Shown here one piece after another: positions 44,076-52,803 of a stretch of DNA of 64,000 nt. The notes under the pieces are model-generated. The model had not been told where the DNA came from. It searched no databases and worked only from the letters and a program-made list of their open reading frames with translations. Position 1 is the stretch's first letter. Every line of letters begins with the position of its first letter. Source of the stretch: Thermophilibacter provencensis (lineage in GTDB: Bacteria > Actinomycetota > Coriobacteriia > Coriobacteriales > Atopobiaceae). A program made the position numbers and the translations under genes. Location of the stretch: the NCBI RefSeq assembly GCF_030372065.1, contig NZ_JAUDEA010000005.1, forward strand, positions 84,778-148,777, given 5' to 3'.

Positions 44076-45006
44076 GGGCGCCTCCCGAGAGATCGTCCGC
44101 GATGCGCTCCATGGCCTGCTCGAGGTCAAGCTCGTCCAGGTTGATCCACTGCACGCGCCCGTCATGCCTGAACCAGGACAGCTGTCGCTTGGCATAGCGC
44201 CGCGAGCGACGCTTTATGAGCTCGATGGCCTCGTCGAGGGAAAGCTCCCCGGAAAGGGCATCGAGGATCTCCTTGTACCCGATGGCCTGCCCCGCGGTGT
44301 GATCGCTCGTGAGTCCCTGCTGGGCAAGGGCGCGAACCTCATCAACAAGACCGTCCCGGACCATCTTGTCAACGCGGGCGTCAATGCGGGCGTAGAGCCT
44401 CTCGCGGTCCATGGTGAGGCCCCAGATGCGGGCGTCGTAGCGCGCCTTGCGCCTATGGAGCCCCTCATGGTGCTGTGCATACGAAACGCCCTCGTCGAGC
44501 ATCTCGAGCGCGCGGACGACCCTTCGGCTGTTGTTGGGGTGGATGAGCTCGGCGCTTCTGGGGTCTCGGCTCGCAAGGAGGTCATGGAGCCCCTGGGGGC
44601 CCAGCTCCTCGAGCTGGCGCTCGTACGAGGCGCGAAGCTCGCCGTCCTTCTCGCCGGAGGGAAACGACATGTCGTCGATGACCGCGTTGAGGTACAGTCC
44701 CGTTCCGCCGCACAGGACGGGGGTGCGCCCCGCGCTGAGGAGCTCGTCCACGCAGGCGCGCGCCTGGGTCTGGAAGAGGCTGACGGAGAAGCTCTCGGTG
44801 GGATTGGCCACGTCGACCATGCGGAGGGGCACGCGGCGCTCGTGCGCGGGGGTCTTGGCGGTCCCGATGTCCATTCCTAGGTAGACCTGCATCGCGTCGA
44901 CCGAGATGACCTCACTGTCAAGCTTGGCGGCGACGAGCTCTGCGAGGGCGCTCTTGCCCGAGGCCGTGGGTCCTACGATGCACGCAACGGGACCCGGCAT
45001 GCTCAT
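44068..45006 (-). CDS. miaA: tRNA dimethylallyltransferase
   Basis: 312 residues. P-loop GPTASGKSAL at 12-21, SVDAMQVYLGMDIGTAK for tRNA and substrate contacts, and GGTGLYL. It adds a dimethylallyl group to A37 of tRNAs that read UNN codons, which MiaB (next gene upstream) then methylthiolates. ATG 45006 overlaps the miaB stop. The substrate comes from the MEP pathway ending in IspH at 10244. Confidence 0.96.
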   Translation of the reverse strand: MSMPGPVACIVGPTASGKSALAELVAAKLDSEVISVDAMQVYLGMDIGTAKTPAHERRVPLRMVDVANPTESFSVSLFQTQARACVDELLSAGRTPVLCGGTGLYLNAVIDDMSFPSGEKDGELRASYERQLEELGPQGLHDLLASRDPRSAELIHPNNSRRVVRALEMLDEGVSYAQHHEGLHRRKARYDARIWGLTMDRERLYARIDARVDKMVRDGLVDEVRALAQQGLTSDHTAGQAIGYKEILDALSGELSLDEAIELIKRRSRRYAKRQLSWFRHDGRVQWINLDELDLEQAMERIADDLSGGARA

Positions 45007-46373
45007 CGAGGCTCACCCTCCACCGTGCCCCTCAGGTACCACGTCCGCGCCTCCTCAACGCGAACGTCCACGAGGGACCCAACGAGCGTCTCGGGAGAGA
45101 CGCCCTCGGGGACGGCAAAGTGGACCGTCTGGTTCTTCTCGCTGTGACCCACCATGATGCTGCTGTCGCGCTTTGACGACCCCTCCACGAGCACGCACGC
45201 AAGGGTTCCGAGGTCCTTCTGGTTGGCCTCGTGGGCCTGGTCGGCAACCTGGGCCGCAAGGCGGTCGAACCGGTCCTGGATGACCTCGTGCGGCGTGTCG
45301 TCGGGAATCTTGGCGGCGGGGGTGCCGGGCCTGCGCGAGTAGATGAACGTGTAGGCGGAGGAGAAGGACGCCTCCTTGACGAGCGAGAGGGTGTCGAGGA
45401 AGTCTTCCTCGGTCTCTCCGGGGAAGCCGACGATGATGTCCGTTGACAGCGCGAGGCCGGGGACTCCCTCCCTCAGACGCTCCACGAGCGCGAGGTAGTC
45501 CTCGCGCGTGTAGCTCCTGTTCATGGCCTTGAGGATGCGGCTGGAGCCGCTCTGGACGGCAAGGTGGAGATGGGGCATGACCGAGGGAACCTCGGCCATT
45601 GCGCGGATGGTCTCGTCAGAGAGGTCCTTGGGGTTGGAGGACGTGAAGCGAATGCGCTCGATGCCCGTCTCCCCCACCCTGCGGAGGAGCTCGGCAAAGC
45701 GTGGCTCGCCGTAGATGTTGCGGCCATACGAGTTGACGTTCTGGCCAAGGAGCGTCACCTCGCGAACGCCATCGGCAACGAGCAGCTCGACTTCGGAAAC
45801 GATGCTCTCCATCGTGCGGCTCTTCTCGCGGCCGCGCACGTAGGGAACGATGCAGTAGGTGCAGAAGTTGTTGCACCCGGTCATGATGGGGACCCAGGCG
45901 TGGAAGCGCTGGGCCCTGTGGCTCGGGAGGTCGGTCGAGAACGGGCGACCCTCCTCAACAACGTCCACCTCGATGGGGTGACCCTCGGACTCAAAGGCCT
46001 CGGCGAGAAGTGCGGGCAGGCTGGCGAGCGCGCTCGTGCCAAAGACGACGTCGGCACAGGGGATGTGCTCGCGGATCTTCTCCCCGTCGCGCTGGGCGAT
46101 GCAGCCGCCAATCGCAACGACGCGCTTCCCGGAGGGCGGGGTGGGCGCGGAGACCATGGCCGAGGCCTGGCCATAGAGGCGCTGGTCGGCGTTCTCACGC
46201 ACGCAGCAGGTCATGAACACGACGATGTCGGCGTCATCGGGCTCCTCGACGCAGAGGCAGCCGCACTCGTCGAGCAGTCCTGAGACGCGCTCGGAGTCGT
46301 GGAGGTTCATCTGGCAGCCAAAGGTCCTGACGCAGTAGGTCTTGCCAACGAGCAGGGAGGGGTGCGACATCAT
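45003..46373 (-). CDS. miaB: tRNA-2-methylthio-N6-dimethylallyladenosine synthase
   Basis: 456 residues. The N-terminal cluster uses Cys20, Cys56 and Cys91; the radical-SAM cluster is CNNFCTYC (Cys167, 171, 174). A TRAM domain closes the protein. It adds methylthio to i6A37. Its ATG overlaps the spoVS stop and its stop overlaps miaA, so the three are translationally coupled. The paralogue rimO is at 52804. Confidence 0.96.
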   Translation of the reverse strand: MMSHPSLLVGKTYCVRTFGCQMNLHDSERVSGLLDECGCLCVEEPDDADIVVFMTCCVRENADQRLYGQASAMVSAPTPPSGKRVVAIGGCIAQRDGEKIREHIPCADVVFGTSALASLPALLAEAFESEGHPIEVDVVEEGRPFSTDLPSHRAQRFHAWVPIMTGCNNFCTYCIVPYVRGREKSRTMESIVSEVELLVADGVREVTLLGQNVNSYGRNIYGEPRFAELLRRVGETGIERIRFTSSNPKDLSDETIRAMAEVPSVMPHLHLAVQSGSSRILKAMNRSYTREDYLALVERLREGVPGLALSTDIIVGFPGETEEDFLDTLSLVKEASFSSAYTFIYSRRPGTPAAKIPDDTPHEVIQDRFDRLAAQVADQAHEANQKDLGTLACVLVEGSSKRDSSIMVGHSEKNQTVHFAVPEGVSPETLVGSLVDVRVEEARTWYLRGTVEGEPR

Positions 46374-46693
46374 ATGGTGAGCTCCGTGGACTCAGGCTCC
46401 GAGGCGTTTGCGGCCGTGGTCGGAGCGACGATGCGATGTACGTAGACGGCGATTCGTATCGCGGTGCGGCTCTCGCCTGCAATCTCGATGTCGGAGAACG
46501 TCGGGGCGCACGAGATGTCGATGCCCGTGGGGATGAGAAAGCCGCGCGCGATGGCCATGGCCTTGATGGCCTGGTTGACGGCACCCGCTCCCACGCACTG
46601 GATGTTAACGGGCACCCCGTCCTTGACGAGGCCCGCGATGGCGCCGGCAACCGAGGCCGGCGACGACTTGCTCGACACCTTCAGATAGTCCAT
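46370..46693 (-). CDS. spoVS: SpoVS/Alba-like protein
   Basis: 107 residues starting MDYLKVSSKSSPASVAGAIA, with VNIQCVGAGAVNQAIKAMAIARG and a conserved PTFSDIEIAGE. It is a small basic-fold nucleic acid-binding relative of Alba. In Bacillus SpoVS affects sporulation, but it is also common beside rny in non-spore-formers, as here. The ~18 residues after RIVAPTTA are extra. ATG follows GCAGGAGAC. Confidence 0.92.
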   Translation of the reverse strand: MDYLKVSSKSSPASVAGAIAGLVKDGVPVNIQCVGAGAVNQAIKAMAIARGFLIPTGIDISCAPTFSDIEIAGESRTAIRIAVYVHRIVAPTTAANASEPESTELTI

Positions 46694-46806
46694 GTCATGT
46701 CTCCTGCTGCATAGCTTCTGTGAGCTGCTGCGAAAATGCTGCGATAGTCCTGAAGAATTCTACTGGTAAACGGTGTGTTTGAGAAGGGCCCGGAGCGCCC
46801 GCGCGC

Positions 46807-47898
46807 CTAGTCGGGCTCCTCGAGCTCGAGCGTGACGGTGATTCTCCCCCTCCCCACGCGCACCTTGGGGGCAGACGAGAGCGCGAGGTAGTAGCGATCG
46901 GCGAGAACGCCAAAGTCTCGCTCGACGGCGCTGGAGAACTCCTCCAAGTCCGAACGAGAGAGCCTGAGCCCCCGGCGATCCTTGAGGAGGTCAACCTCGT
47001 GCCCTTCGGCGCGTGTCTTCTTGTCACCCTGCCTGAGCAGTCGAGAGAGGACGCTTCTCAGGGGGCGAATCTGCCCGACGATGATGCGGTGGGCGGTACG
47101 CTCGGACATCTCGAGCCCAAGGAGACGCGCCTGTTCGCAGAGGTCAGAGGCGTCTGCGGCGGCGGCAAGGCGACCGGTCACGGGTAGCTCGTCAAGGGAG
47201 TCCATGAAGAGCAGCTCGGAGGCGTCCAGACCAAGATTGGTCCGAGCGCGCGCCGTGGCGACGATCTCCGCCGAGGATCCAACGTACACCTCGCAGGTCG
47301 AGCGCTCCTCAAGGGCAAACTCGCAGCAGGTGCGAATGATGTTGTGAGGGCCCCTCAGGCACGAGGACGAATCGGGCTCCTCGTCAGAGAGGACAGGCCA
47401 CGTCGACTGGTCGGCACGCTCGGGAAGCCGCTCTGAGTCGGTGACCACGCGTATGGCGGCACCCTTTCCGGGGGCGGATGAGACAACTTCGGAGCTCAGC
47501 GAGTTCTCCTTGATGGAGAAGAGCGCCATGCCCCTCCCATGAACGCCCCAGCGGTCCATGTGAATGCTGTCGAGCTTGGAAGTAACGCGCGCCTCAAAGA
47601 CGCGCTCCTGCATGTCCTGGGGAATGCCGGAGCCGTCATCGAGCATCGTCGTGGTGCGAACGGTGCCCTCGCGCGAGGTGGCAACGTAGATGCGTCGAGC
47701 GCCGGCGTCCCTCGCGTTGCGGAGCATCTCTATGACGGCGTCCTCGACGCAGCGTATGTCATGCTTCGCCTGGCGCCGCTCCGCCTCCGAAACGCGAAGG
47801 CGAACGTACCCCTCGCCGAGACTCTCCTCGACGCGAAGGGCACGCTCGCCACCCATTGATGAGACAAAGCTAACGAGATCTCCTGCCAAATCGGCCAT
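46807..47898 (-). CDS. GHKL-family ATPase of unknown function, at the usual MutL position
   Basis: 363 residues with a Bergerat ATP site: EMLRNARDAGA (Glu57, Asn61), LDDGSGIP (Asp87/88) and GVHGRGMALFSI. The downstream half (about 200-363) matches no transducer or dimerisation domain I know and has no membrane segment or His-kinase phosphoacceptor. Genes rny and spoVS flank it. In Firmicutes mutS and mutL occupy the region between miaB and miaA. It may be a diverged MutL-like ATPase. Confidence 0.65.
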   Translation of the reverse strand: MADLAGDLVSFVSSMGGERALRVEESLGEGYVRLRVSEAERRQAKHDIRCVEDAVIEMLRNARDAGARRIYVATSREGTVRTTTMLDDGSGIPQDMQERVFEARVTSKLDSIHMDRWGVHGRGMALFSIKENSLSSEVVSSAPGKGAAIRVVTDSERLPERADQSTWPVLSDEEPDSSSCLRGPHNIIRTCCEFALEERSTCEVYVGSSAEIVATARARTNLGLDASELLFMDSLDELPVTGRLAAAADASDLCEQARLLGLEMSERTAHRIIVGQIRPLRSVLSRLLRQGDKKTRAEGHEVDLLKDRRGLRLSRSDLEEFSSAVERDFGVLADRYYLALSSAPKVRVGRGRITVTLELEEPD

Positions 47899-47907
47899 GT
47901 GCCACCG

Positions 47908-49464
47908 TTACTTGGCCACGTCGACGGCGCGGGACTCGCGAATGACCACAACGCGAACCTGGCCGGGGTACTCCATCTCGTCCTCGATCTGCTTGGCGAT
48001 GTCATGGGCGAGAACGGTTGCCTGGGCATCGGAGATCTTCTCGGGCTCGACCATGACGTGAAGCTCGCGACCGGCCTGCATGGCGTAGGTGCGCTCGACG
48101 CCGTCGTGGGCGTTGGAGATCTCCTCGAGCTTCTCGAGGCGCTTGATGTAGTTCTCGGCAGACTCGCGGCGGGCGCCGGGGCGAGCGGCGGAGATGGCAT
48201 CGGCGGCCTGGACGAGCACGTCGAGCACGGTGTCCGGGTCAACGTCGGCGTGGTGAGCCTCGATGGCGTGGACGATCTCGGGGCGCTCGCCGTAGCGGCG
48301 AGCAAGGTCTGCGCCTATCACGGCGTGCGGGCCCTCGACCTCGTGGTCAATGGCCTTGCCGAGGTCGTGCAGGAGGCCGGCGCGCTTGGCGGGAGCCTCG
48401 TCAAGGCCGAGCTCGGAGGCCATGATGCCGCAGAGCGCGGAGACCTGGACGGAGTGAGAGAGCACGTTCTGGCCAAACGAGGTACGGTAGCGAAGGGCAC
48501 CGAGGGTCTTGACGAGCTCGGGGTGGAGGTCATGGATGCCGGCGTCAAAGGCAGCCTGCTCGCCGGCCTCGCGCACGCGCTCAGCGACAAGGGCCTCGGC
48601 CTTCTTGTAGAGCTCCTCGATGCGCGCGGGGTGAATGCGACCATCTGCGATGAGGTTCTCGAGCGCCACGCGCGCGGTCTCGCGGCGAACGGGGTCAAAG
48701 CTCGAGAGGACCACGGTCTCGGGGGTGTCATCGATGACGAGGGAGACGCCGGAGACCTGCTCGAAGGTGCGGATGTTGCGGCCCTCGCGGCCGATGATGC
48801 GGCCCTTGAGGTCATCAGAGGGGATGTGCACGGAAGTCACCGTGATCTCACCGGCCTGGTCGGCGGCGCAGCGCTGGATGGCGGTTGAGATGATCTCGCG
48901 CGCGGTCTTGTCCGCCTTGGCGCGGACGGACTGCTCCGCCTCGCGGAGAATCTGGGCCTCCTCGCGGACGGACTCGGCGCGAACGCGGGCGAGAAGCTCG
49001 TCGTGCGCCTCGTCGCTCGAGAGGCCGGCGATGCGCTCGAGCTCGGACTGCTGACGCACGAACATCTCCTCGACCTCGTTCTTGCGACGGTCGAGCTGCC
49101 CCTGGAGGCTCGAGAGCTGGTGCTCGCGTCGGTCGAGGGCGTCGTTGCGGTGATCGAGCGACTCCTCGCGCTGCATGATGCGGTTCTCGAGGTTCTGGAG
49201 CTCGCCCTTGCGCTTCTTCTCCTCCGCCTCGGAGACCTGCTTGAGCTGGAGGATCTCCTCCTTGGCCTCAAGAATGGCCTCCTTCTTGGAGCTCTCTGCC
49301 TGGCGCTTGGCCTCGCTCGCGATCCTGCTGGCCTCGTCACGGGCAGAGGAGAGCTGGGCCTCGGCGTCTCTCAGGCGGGAGTTGCTCTTGCCGGCGAGTA
49401 GGAAGTAGACGATGGCGGCCCCGATTGCGAGGCCGACGACCCCAAAAATCACAGATTCCAACAT
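47908..49464 (-). CDS. rny: Ribonuclease Y
   Basis: 518 residues. N-terminal membrane segment (about 3-24, ESVIFGVVGLAIGAAIVYFLL), long coiled coil to about 190, KH domain with IIGREGRNIRTFEQ, and HD domain with LLHDLGKAIDHE. It is the membrane-bound endoribonuclease that starts mRNA decay in many Gram-positives. With rnj and pnp in the window, three main RNA-decay enzymes are present. Transcript starts about 190 bp upstream. Confidence 0.97.
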   Translation of the reverse strand: MLESVIFGVVGLAIGAAIVYFLLAGKSNSRLRDAEAQLSSARDEASRIASEAKRQAESSKKEAILEAKEEILQLKQVSEAEEKKRKGELQNLENRIMQREESLDHRNDALDRREHQLSSLQGQLDRRKNEVEEMFVRQQSELERIAGLSSDEAHDELLARVRAESVREEAQILREAEQSVRAKADKTAREIISTAIQRCAADQAGEITVTSVHIPSDDLKGRIIGREGRNIRTFEQVSGVSLVIDDTPETVVLSSFDPVRRETARVALENLIADGRIHPARIEELYKKAEALVAERVREAGEQAAFDAGIHDLHPELVKTLGALRYRTSFGQNVLSHSVQVSALCGIMASELGLDEAPAKRAGLLHDLGKAIDHEVEGPHAVIGADLARRYGERPEIVHAIEAHHADVDPDTVLDVLVQAADAISAARPGARRESAENYIKRLEKLEEISNAHDGVERTYAMQAGRELHVMVEPEKISDAQATVLAHDIAKQIEDEMEYPGQVRVVVIRESRAVDVAK

Positions 49465-49663
49465 TGCTGCTCCTCAGATGATGCGTTCTCTTGTTTGGTG
49501 GTTATGGAAACCATGGCACGATGTGCCACGGAGCCCGCCATCGGAGGTGCAGTCAGTGCGCCTATGTCATGGGTGAAGCATGTGCGACAGCCAACGGTAC
49601 GTATAGGACAAAAAGTACATCAGCTGGGTGACCAGCGTGAGAATGCGCTCCAATAGCACGTTT

Positions 49664-49693
49664 ATCCTAGCGTTGAGACCGCGTCTCTGTCAA
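49664..49693 (-). promoter_or_regulatory. Promoter of the rny operon with palindromic spacer
   Basis: On the reverse strand a perfect TTGACA (49693-49688), 18 bp spacer, TAGGAT (49669-49664). The spacer contains GAGACGCGGTCTC (49675-49687), a 5-3-5 inverted repeat that may be an operator. The leader to the rny ATG would be about 190 bases and contains the small hairpin GGCACGATGTGCC. Confidence 0.65.
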
Positions 49694-49713
49694 ATGCGCC
49701 CGTGGTAGACGGA

Positions 49714-50370
49714 CTATTCGTGCTCCTTGAGAACCTCTCGGGCGACCTCGGCGGACAGCGAGAAGGAAAAGCCCCTGCCGCAGAGAAACCTCACCGTCTT
49801 CTCATAATCATTCTTGCCCGTGACCCGGCGCCTGCTCGCCAGCAGGAGCGCTCGCTCGCGCTCGTCATCTGAGGTAACGAAGTCCTCAGGCCACCCAACG
49901 ATGGTGTCTGGCCGCACGCCTCTGCGCTCGAGCTCGCGCTCGATCTTGAGTCTCCCCCACCCGGATGCCACCTTTGAGCGAGCAAACGCGGCACCAAAGC
50001 GGGCATCGTCAACGAGTCCGCAGGACACCGCGCGCGCGACGAGCTCCTCAACGGCGGATGTGGAGTAGCCGTCCGTGCGGAGCTTGTCAGCAAGCTCCGC
50101 GGACGAGTAGTCCCTTCTGCCGAGAAGGGCCTCCACCCGGCTCCTGCCGCATGAGAGCGAGGTCTCTCGCAGAAGGTAGAGAAGCTCCGCGCGGGAGGAT
50201 GGAGCGGCGCCGTCGCCCTCGTGGATGGTCAGGAGTCTCTTGCCCACCGCAACGGGCACGCGGTACTCCTCGGTGCCATGGGTCTCGCTTGAGACGCTCA
50301 AGGTGGCACGGGGCCGCTGGGAGCCCCGTGCCGGCAGCTTAACGTCCCACGCAAAGGGGGCTATGCTCAC
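49714..50370 (-). CDS. recX: Regulatory protein RecX
   Basis: 218 residues. Three-helix RecX repeats are recognisable: [42 protein letters not shown] and [10 protein letters not shown]. It has an N-terminal extension of about 75 residues. RecX limits RecA filament growth. The GTG start overlaps the recA stop, so production follows recA and SOS induction. Confidence 0.93.
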   Translation of the reverse strand: MSIAPFAWDVKLPARGSQRPRATLSVSSETHGTEEYRVPVAVGKRLLTIHEGDGAAPSSRAELLYLLRETSLSCGRSRVEALLGRRDYSSAELADKLRTDGYSTSAVEELVARAVSCGLVDDARFGAAFARSKVASGWGRLKIERELERRGVRPDTIVGWPEDFVTSDDERERALLLASRRRVTGKNDYEKTVRFLCGRGFSFSLSAEVAREVLKEHE

Positions 50371-51461
50371 TGCTCGATGCCGCCCTCGGGGGCCTCAACG
50401 GGCTCGCCCACGCGCTCGTCGCCCAGCTCAAGGCCGCAGGCCACGCGCACGAGGTGGTCAATCTCCTCCATGAGCTCGGGGTTGGTGGCAAGGAACTCCT
50501 TCGCCGCCTCGCGACCCTGGCCAAGGCGCTCCTGGCCGTAGGTGAACCAGGAACCGGACTTTGTCACGATATCGTGATCCACGGCCATGTCGAGCAGCGA
50601 GCCCTCCTTGGAGATGCCCTGGCCGTACATGATGTCAAACTCGCACTGGCGGAAGGGAGGGGCCACCTTGTTCTTGACGACCTTGACGCGCACGCGGTTG
50701 CCGACGGACTCGCCGTTGACCTTGATGGTGTCGACCCTTCTGATGTCCATGCGAACGGAGGCAAAGAACTTGAGGGCGCGGCCACCGGGAGTGGTCTCGG
50801 GGTTGCCGAACATCACGCCGATCTTCTCGCGAAGCTGGTTGATGAAGATGCAGGTGGTGTTTGACTTGGAGAGGGAGCCGGCAAGCTTGCGAAGCGCCTG
50901 GCTCATGAGGCGCGCCTGAAGGCCGACGGTGGAGTCGCCGATCTCTCCCTCGATCTCGGCCCGCGGGGTCAGAGCCGCTACGGAGTCTACGACCACGACG
51001 TCAATGGCGCCGGAGCGAACGAGCATGTCACAAATCTCGAGCGCCTGCTCGCCCGTATCCGGCTGGGAGATGAGCACCTCGTCGATGTCAACGCCAATGC
51101 GGGCCGCGTAGCCAGGGTCGAGGGCGTGCTCGGCGTCAATGAACGCGACGACGCCGCCCATGGCCTGTGCCTCGGCAAGAATCTCGAGCGAGAGCGTGGT
51201 CTTGCCCGACGATTCCGGTCCATAGATCTCAACAATGCGCCCGCGAGGAACGCCTCCGATGCCCAGCGCGTCATCGAGCGCGATGGAGCCCGTGGGGATG
51301 GCCTCAACCTCAAAGCTCGGACCGTCATCACCAAAGCGCATGATGGCGCCCTTGCCGAACTTCTTCTCGATCTCCGCGGTGGTTGCCTCGAGGACCTTGT
51401 CGCGCTCCTCGCCCGTGGTGCGGGGGCGGATCTCCTTGCTGATCGTCTTGCTCTTGGCCAT
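50367..51461 (-). CDS. recA: Recombinase RecA
   Basis: 364 residues from ATG 51461 after AAGGGAGTGAGC. P-loop GPESSGKTT (81-89), the Walker B segment [14 protein letters not shown] and loop L2 with [19 protein letters not shown]. It forms filaments on single-stranded DNA, drives recombination and triggers LexA cleavage. Its promoter carries a LexA box between -35 and -10. Confidence 0.98.
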   Translation of the reverse strand: MAKSKTISKEIRPRTTGEERDKVLEATTAEIEKKFGKGAIMRFGDDGPSFEVEAIPTGSIALDDALGIGGVPRGRIVEIYGPESSGKTTLSLEILAEAQAMGGVVAFIDAEHALDPGYAARIGVDIDEVLISQPDTGEQALEICDMLVRSGAIDVVVVDSVAALTPRAEIEGEIGDSTVGLQARLMSQALRKLAGSLSKSNTTCIFINQLREKIGVMFGNPETTPGGRALKFFASVRMDIRRVDTIKVNGESVGNRVRVKVVKNKVAPPFRQCEFDIMYGQGISKEGSLLDMAVDHDIVTKSGSWFTYGQERLGQGREAAKEFLATNPELMEEIDHLVRVACGLELGDERVGEPVEAPEGGIEQ

Positions 51462-51491
51462 GCTCACTCCCTTGCTTGAACTGTCCACGTG

Positions 51492-51520
51492 ATGGTATCC
51501 GAACAACCGTTCTGTGTCAA
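51492..51520 (-). promoter_or_regulatory. recA promoter with LexA box in the spacer
   Basis: On the reverse strand TTGACA (51520-51515) and TACCAT (51497-51492) are exactly 17 bp apart. The box CGAACAACCGTTCT (51500-51513) matches CGAACN4GTTC and fills the spacer, so LexA would block RNA polymerase directly. Confidence 0.8.
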
Positions 51521-51666
51521 TACCGCTACATCGAACATAGCAGTGGGCGCTTGCACGCAGGTTCCCCCAAGCTGACGGCTATCTTCACAAATGGGGGCGC
51601 TTCTCGTGCGATGGGAAACGTTGCCCAACGTGAACGCGCCGCTGGCCGTGCGTCGGCAAGCACGCA

Positions 51667-52203
51667 TTAGCGGGCAAGATTATCAGATATCTCCACGACA
51701 CCTTCACGCAGGAGCTCCACGGCGCGCTCCACGGCTGCCCTGCGGACCTCCGCGCGGTCTCCGGGGAACTCGTTGAGGACCGTCCTGGACCCGCGCGCGG
51801 TGGCAAGGCCCATCCAGACCGTGCCCACGGGCTTTCCAGGCTCGGCTCCGCCGGGGCCGGCTATCCCCGTCACGGAGACCGCGACGTCGCATCCTAGGAC
51901 GCGACGCGCGCCCTGGGCCATTTGCTCGGCGCACTCGCTCGAGACCGCGCCGACCCCCGGGGCGTCAAGAACCTCGGATGATACGCCGAGCACCTCATGC
52001 TTTACGGGGATGGCGTAGCTCACCACGCCCCCTCGGACAACGAGTGACGAGCCCGGAACGGCGGTGAGGCAGCCGCTGACGAGGCCTCCGGTACAGGACT
52101 CGGCCGTACCGAGCGTGACCCCTCGCTCGCCTGCCAGCGCCACGAGCGTCGCGCAGGCGTCAAAGAGCTCGCCGTCATCCTCTATGAGCGTTTTCTCCCC
52201 CAT
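51667..52203 (-). CDS. pncC: CinA-family amidohydrolase (nicotinamide-nucleotide type)
   Basis: 178 residues, only the C-terminal CinA domain. TAESCTGGLVSGCLTAVPGSS holds the catalytic Ser and Lys region, and VTGIAGPGG the second conserved block. Members deamidate nicotinamide mononucleotide in the pyridine nucleotide cycle. Its place before recA matches the common cinA-recA order. It starts 9 bp after the pgsA stop. Confidence 0.93.
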   Translation of the reverse strand: MGEKTLIEDDGELFDACATLVALAGERGVTLGTAESCTGGLVSGCLTAVPGSSLVVRGGVVSYAIPVKHEVLGVSSEVLDAPGVGAVSSECAEQMAQGARRVLGCDVAVSVTGIAGPGGAEPGKPVGTVWMGLATARGSRTVLNEFPGDRAEVRRAAVERAVELLREGVVEISDNLAR

Positions 52204-52212
52204 GGCCTCTCC

Positions 52213-52803
52213 CTACGCCTTGAACACGACGTGGCGCGCGTTCCAGAAATACTGAACCCCGGAAACGACGGTGAGCACCACCGCGGCAACCATGAGAGCC
52301 CAGGAAATGAGGGAGATGACCCCAAAGTCGTTGAACGAGACGGCCGCGAGGGCAAACGCGAGGTAGTAGCCGCACAGGGACACCATCGTGACCGCGGTCT
52401 TGGCCTTGCCGAGGCTGTCTGCTGCTATGACCTCGCCGCTCGAGGCGGCAACCATCCTCAGGGCGCTCACGAGAAACTCGCGCACCAAGATGATGAAGAC
52501 GACCCACACGGACACGATGCCATCCTCCAAAAGGAGCAGAAGCGCCGAGAAGACCAGGAGCTTGTCGGCAATGGGGTCGAGGAACTTACCAAAGTCAGTG
52601 ATCTCGTCGCGAGAGCGCGCGAGGTAGCCGTCGACCTTGTCGGTGAGCGAGAGGGTGACGTAGATCAAAAACGCCGCAACGGCAAGGGGGGCGTTGGCAT
52701 ACCCGTGGGCCATCGAGGCGACGACCATGAAGACGGGGATGAAGGCTATCCTCACGCAGGTTACGATGTTGGCTGGCGTCCATACGTCATGCTCGGCGGT
52801 CAT
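52213..52803 (-). CDS. pgsA: CDP-diacylglycerol-glycerol-3-phosphate 3-phosphatidyltransferase
   Basis: 196 residues with about five to six membrane segments. DKVDGYLARSRDEITDFGKF then DPIADK fits DGxxAR-x8-GxxxDxxxD. It makes phosphatidylglycerophosphate, the precursor of phosphatidylglycerol. The rimO-pgsA-cinA-recA order is typical of Gram-positives and supports the PgsA assignment over the paralogue at 30449. Confidence 0.92.
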   Translation of the reverse strand: MTAEHDVWTPANIVTCVRIAFIPVFMVVASMAHGYANAPLAVAAFLIYVTLSLTDKVDGYLARSRDEITDFGKFLDPIADKLLVFSALLLLLEDGIVSVWVVFIILVREFLVSALRMVAASSGEVIAADSLGKAKTAVTMVSLCGYYLAFALAAVSFNDFGVISLISWALMVAAVVLTVVSGVQYFWNARHVVFKA

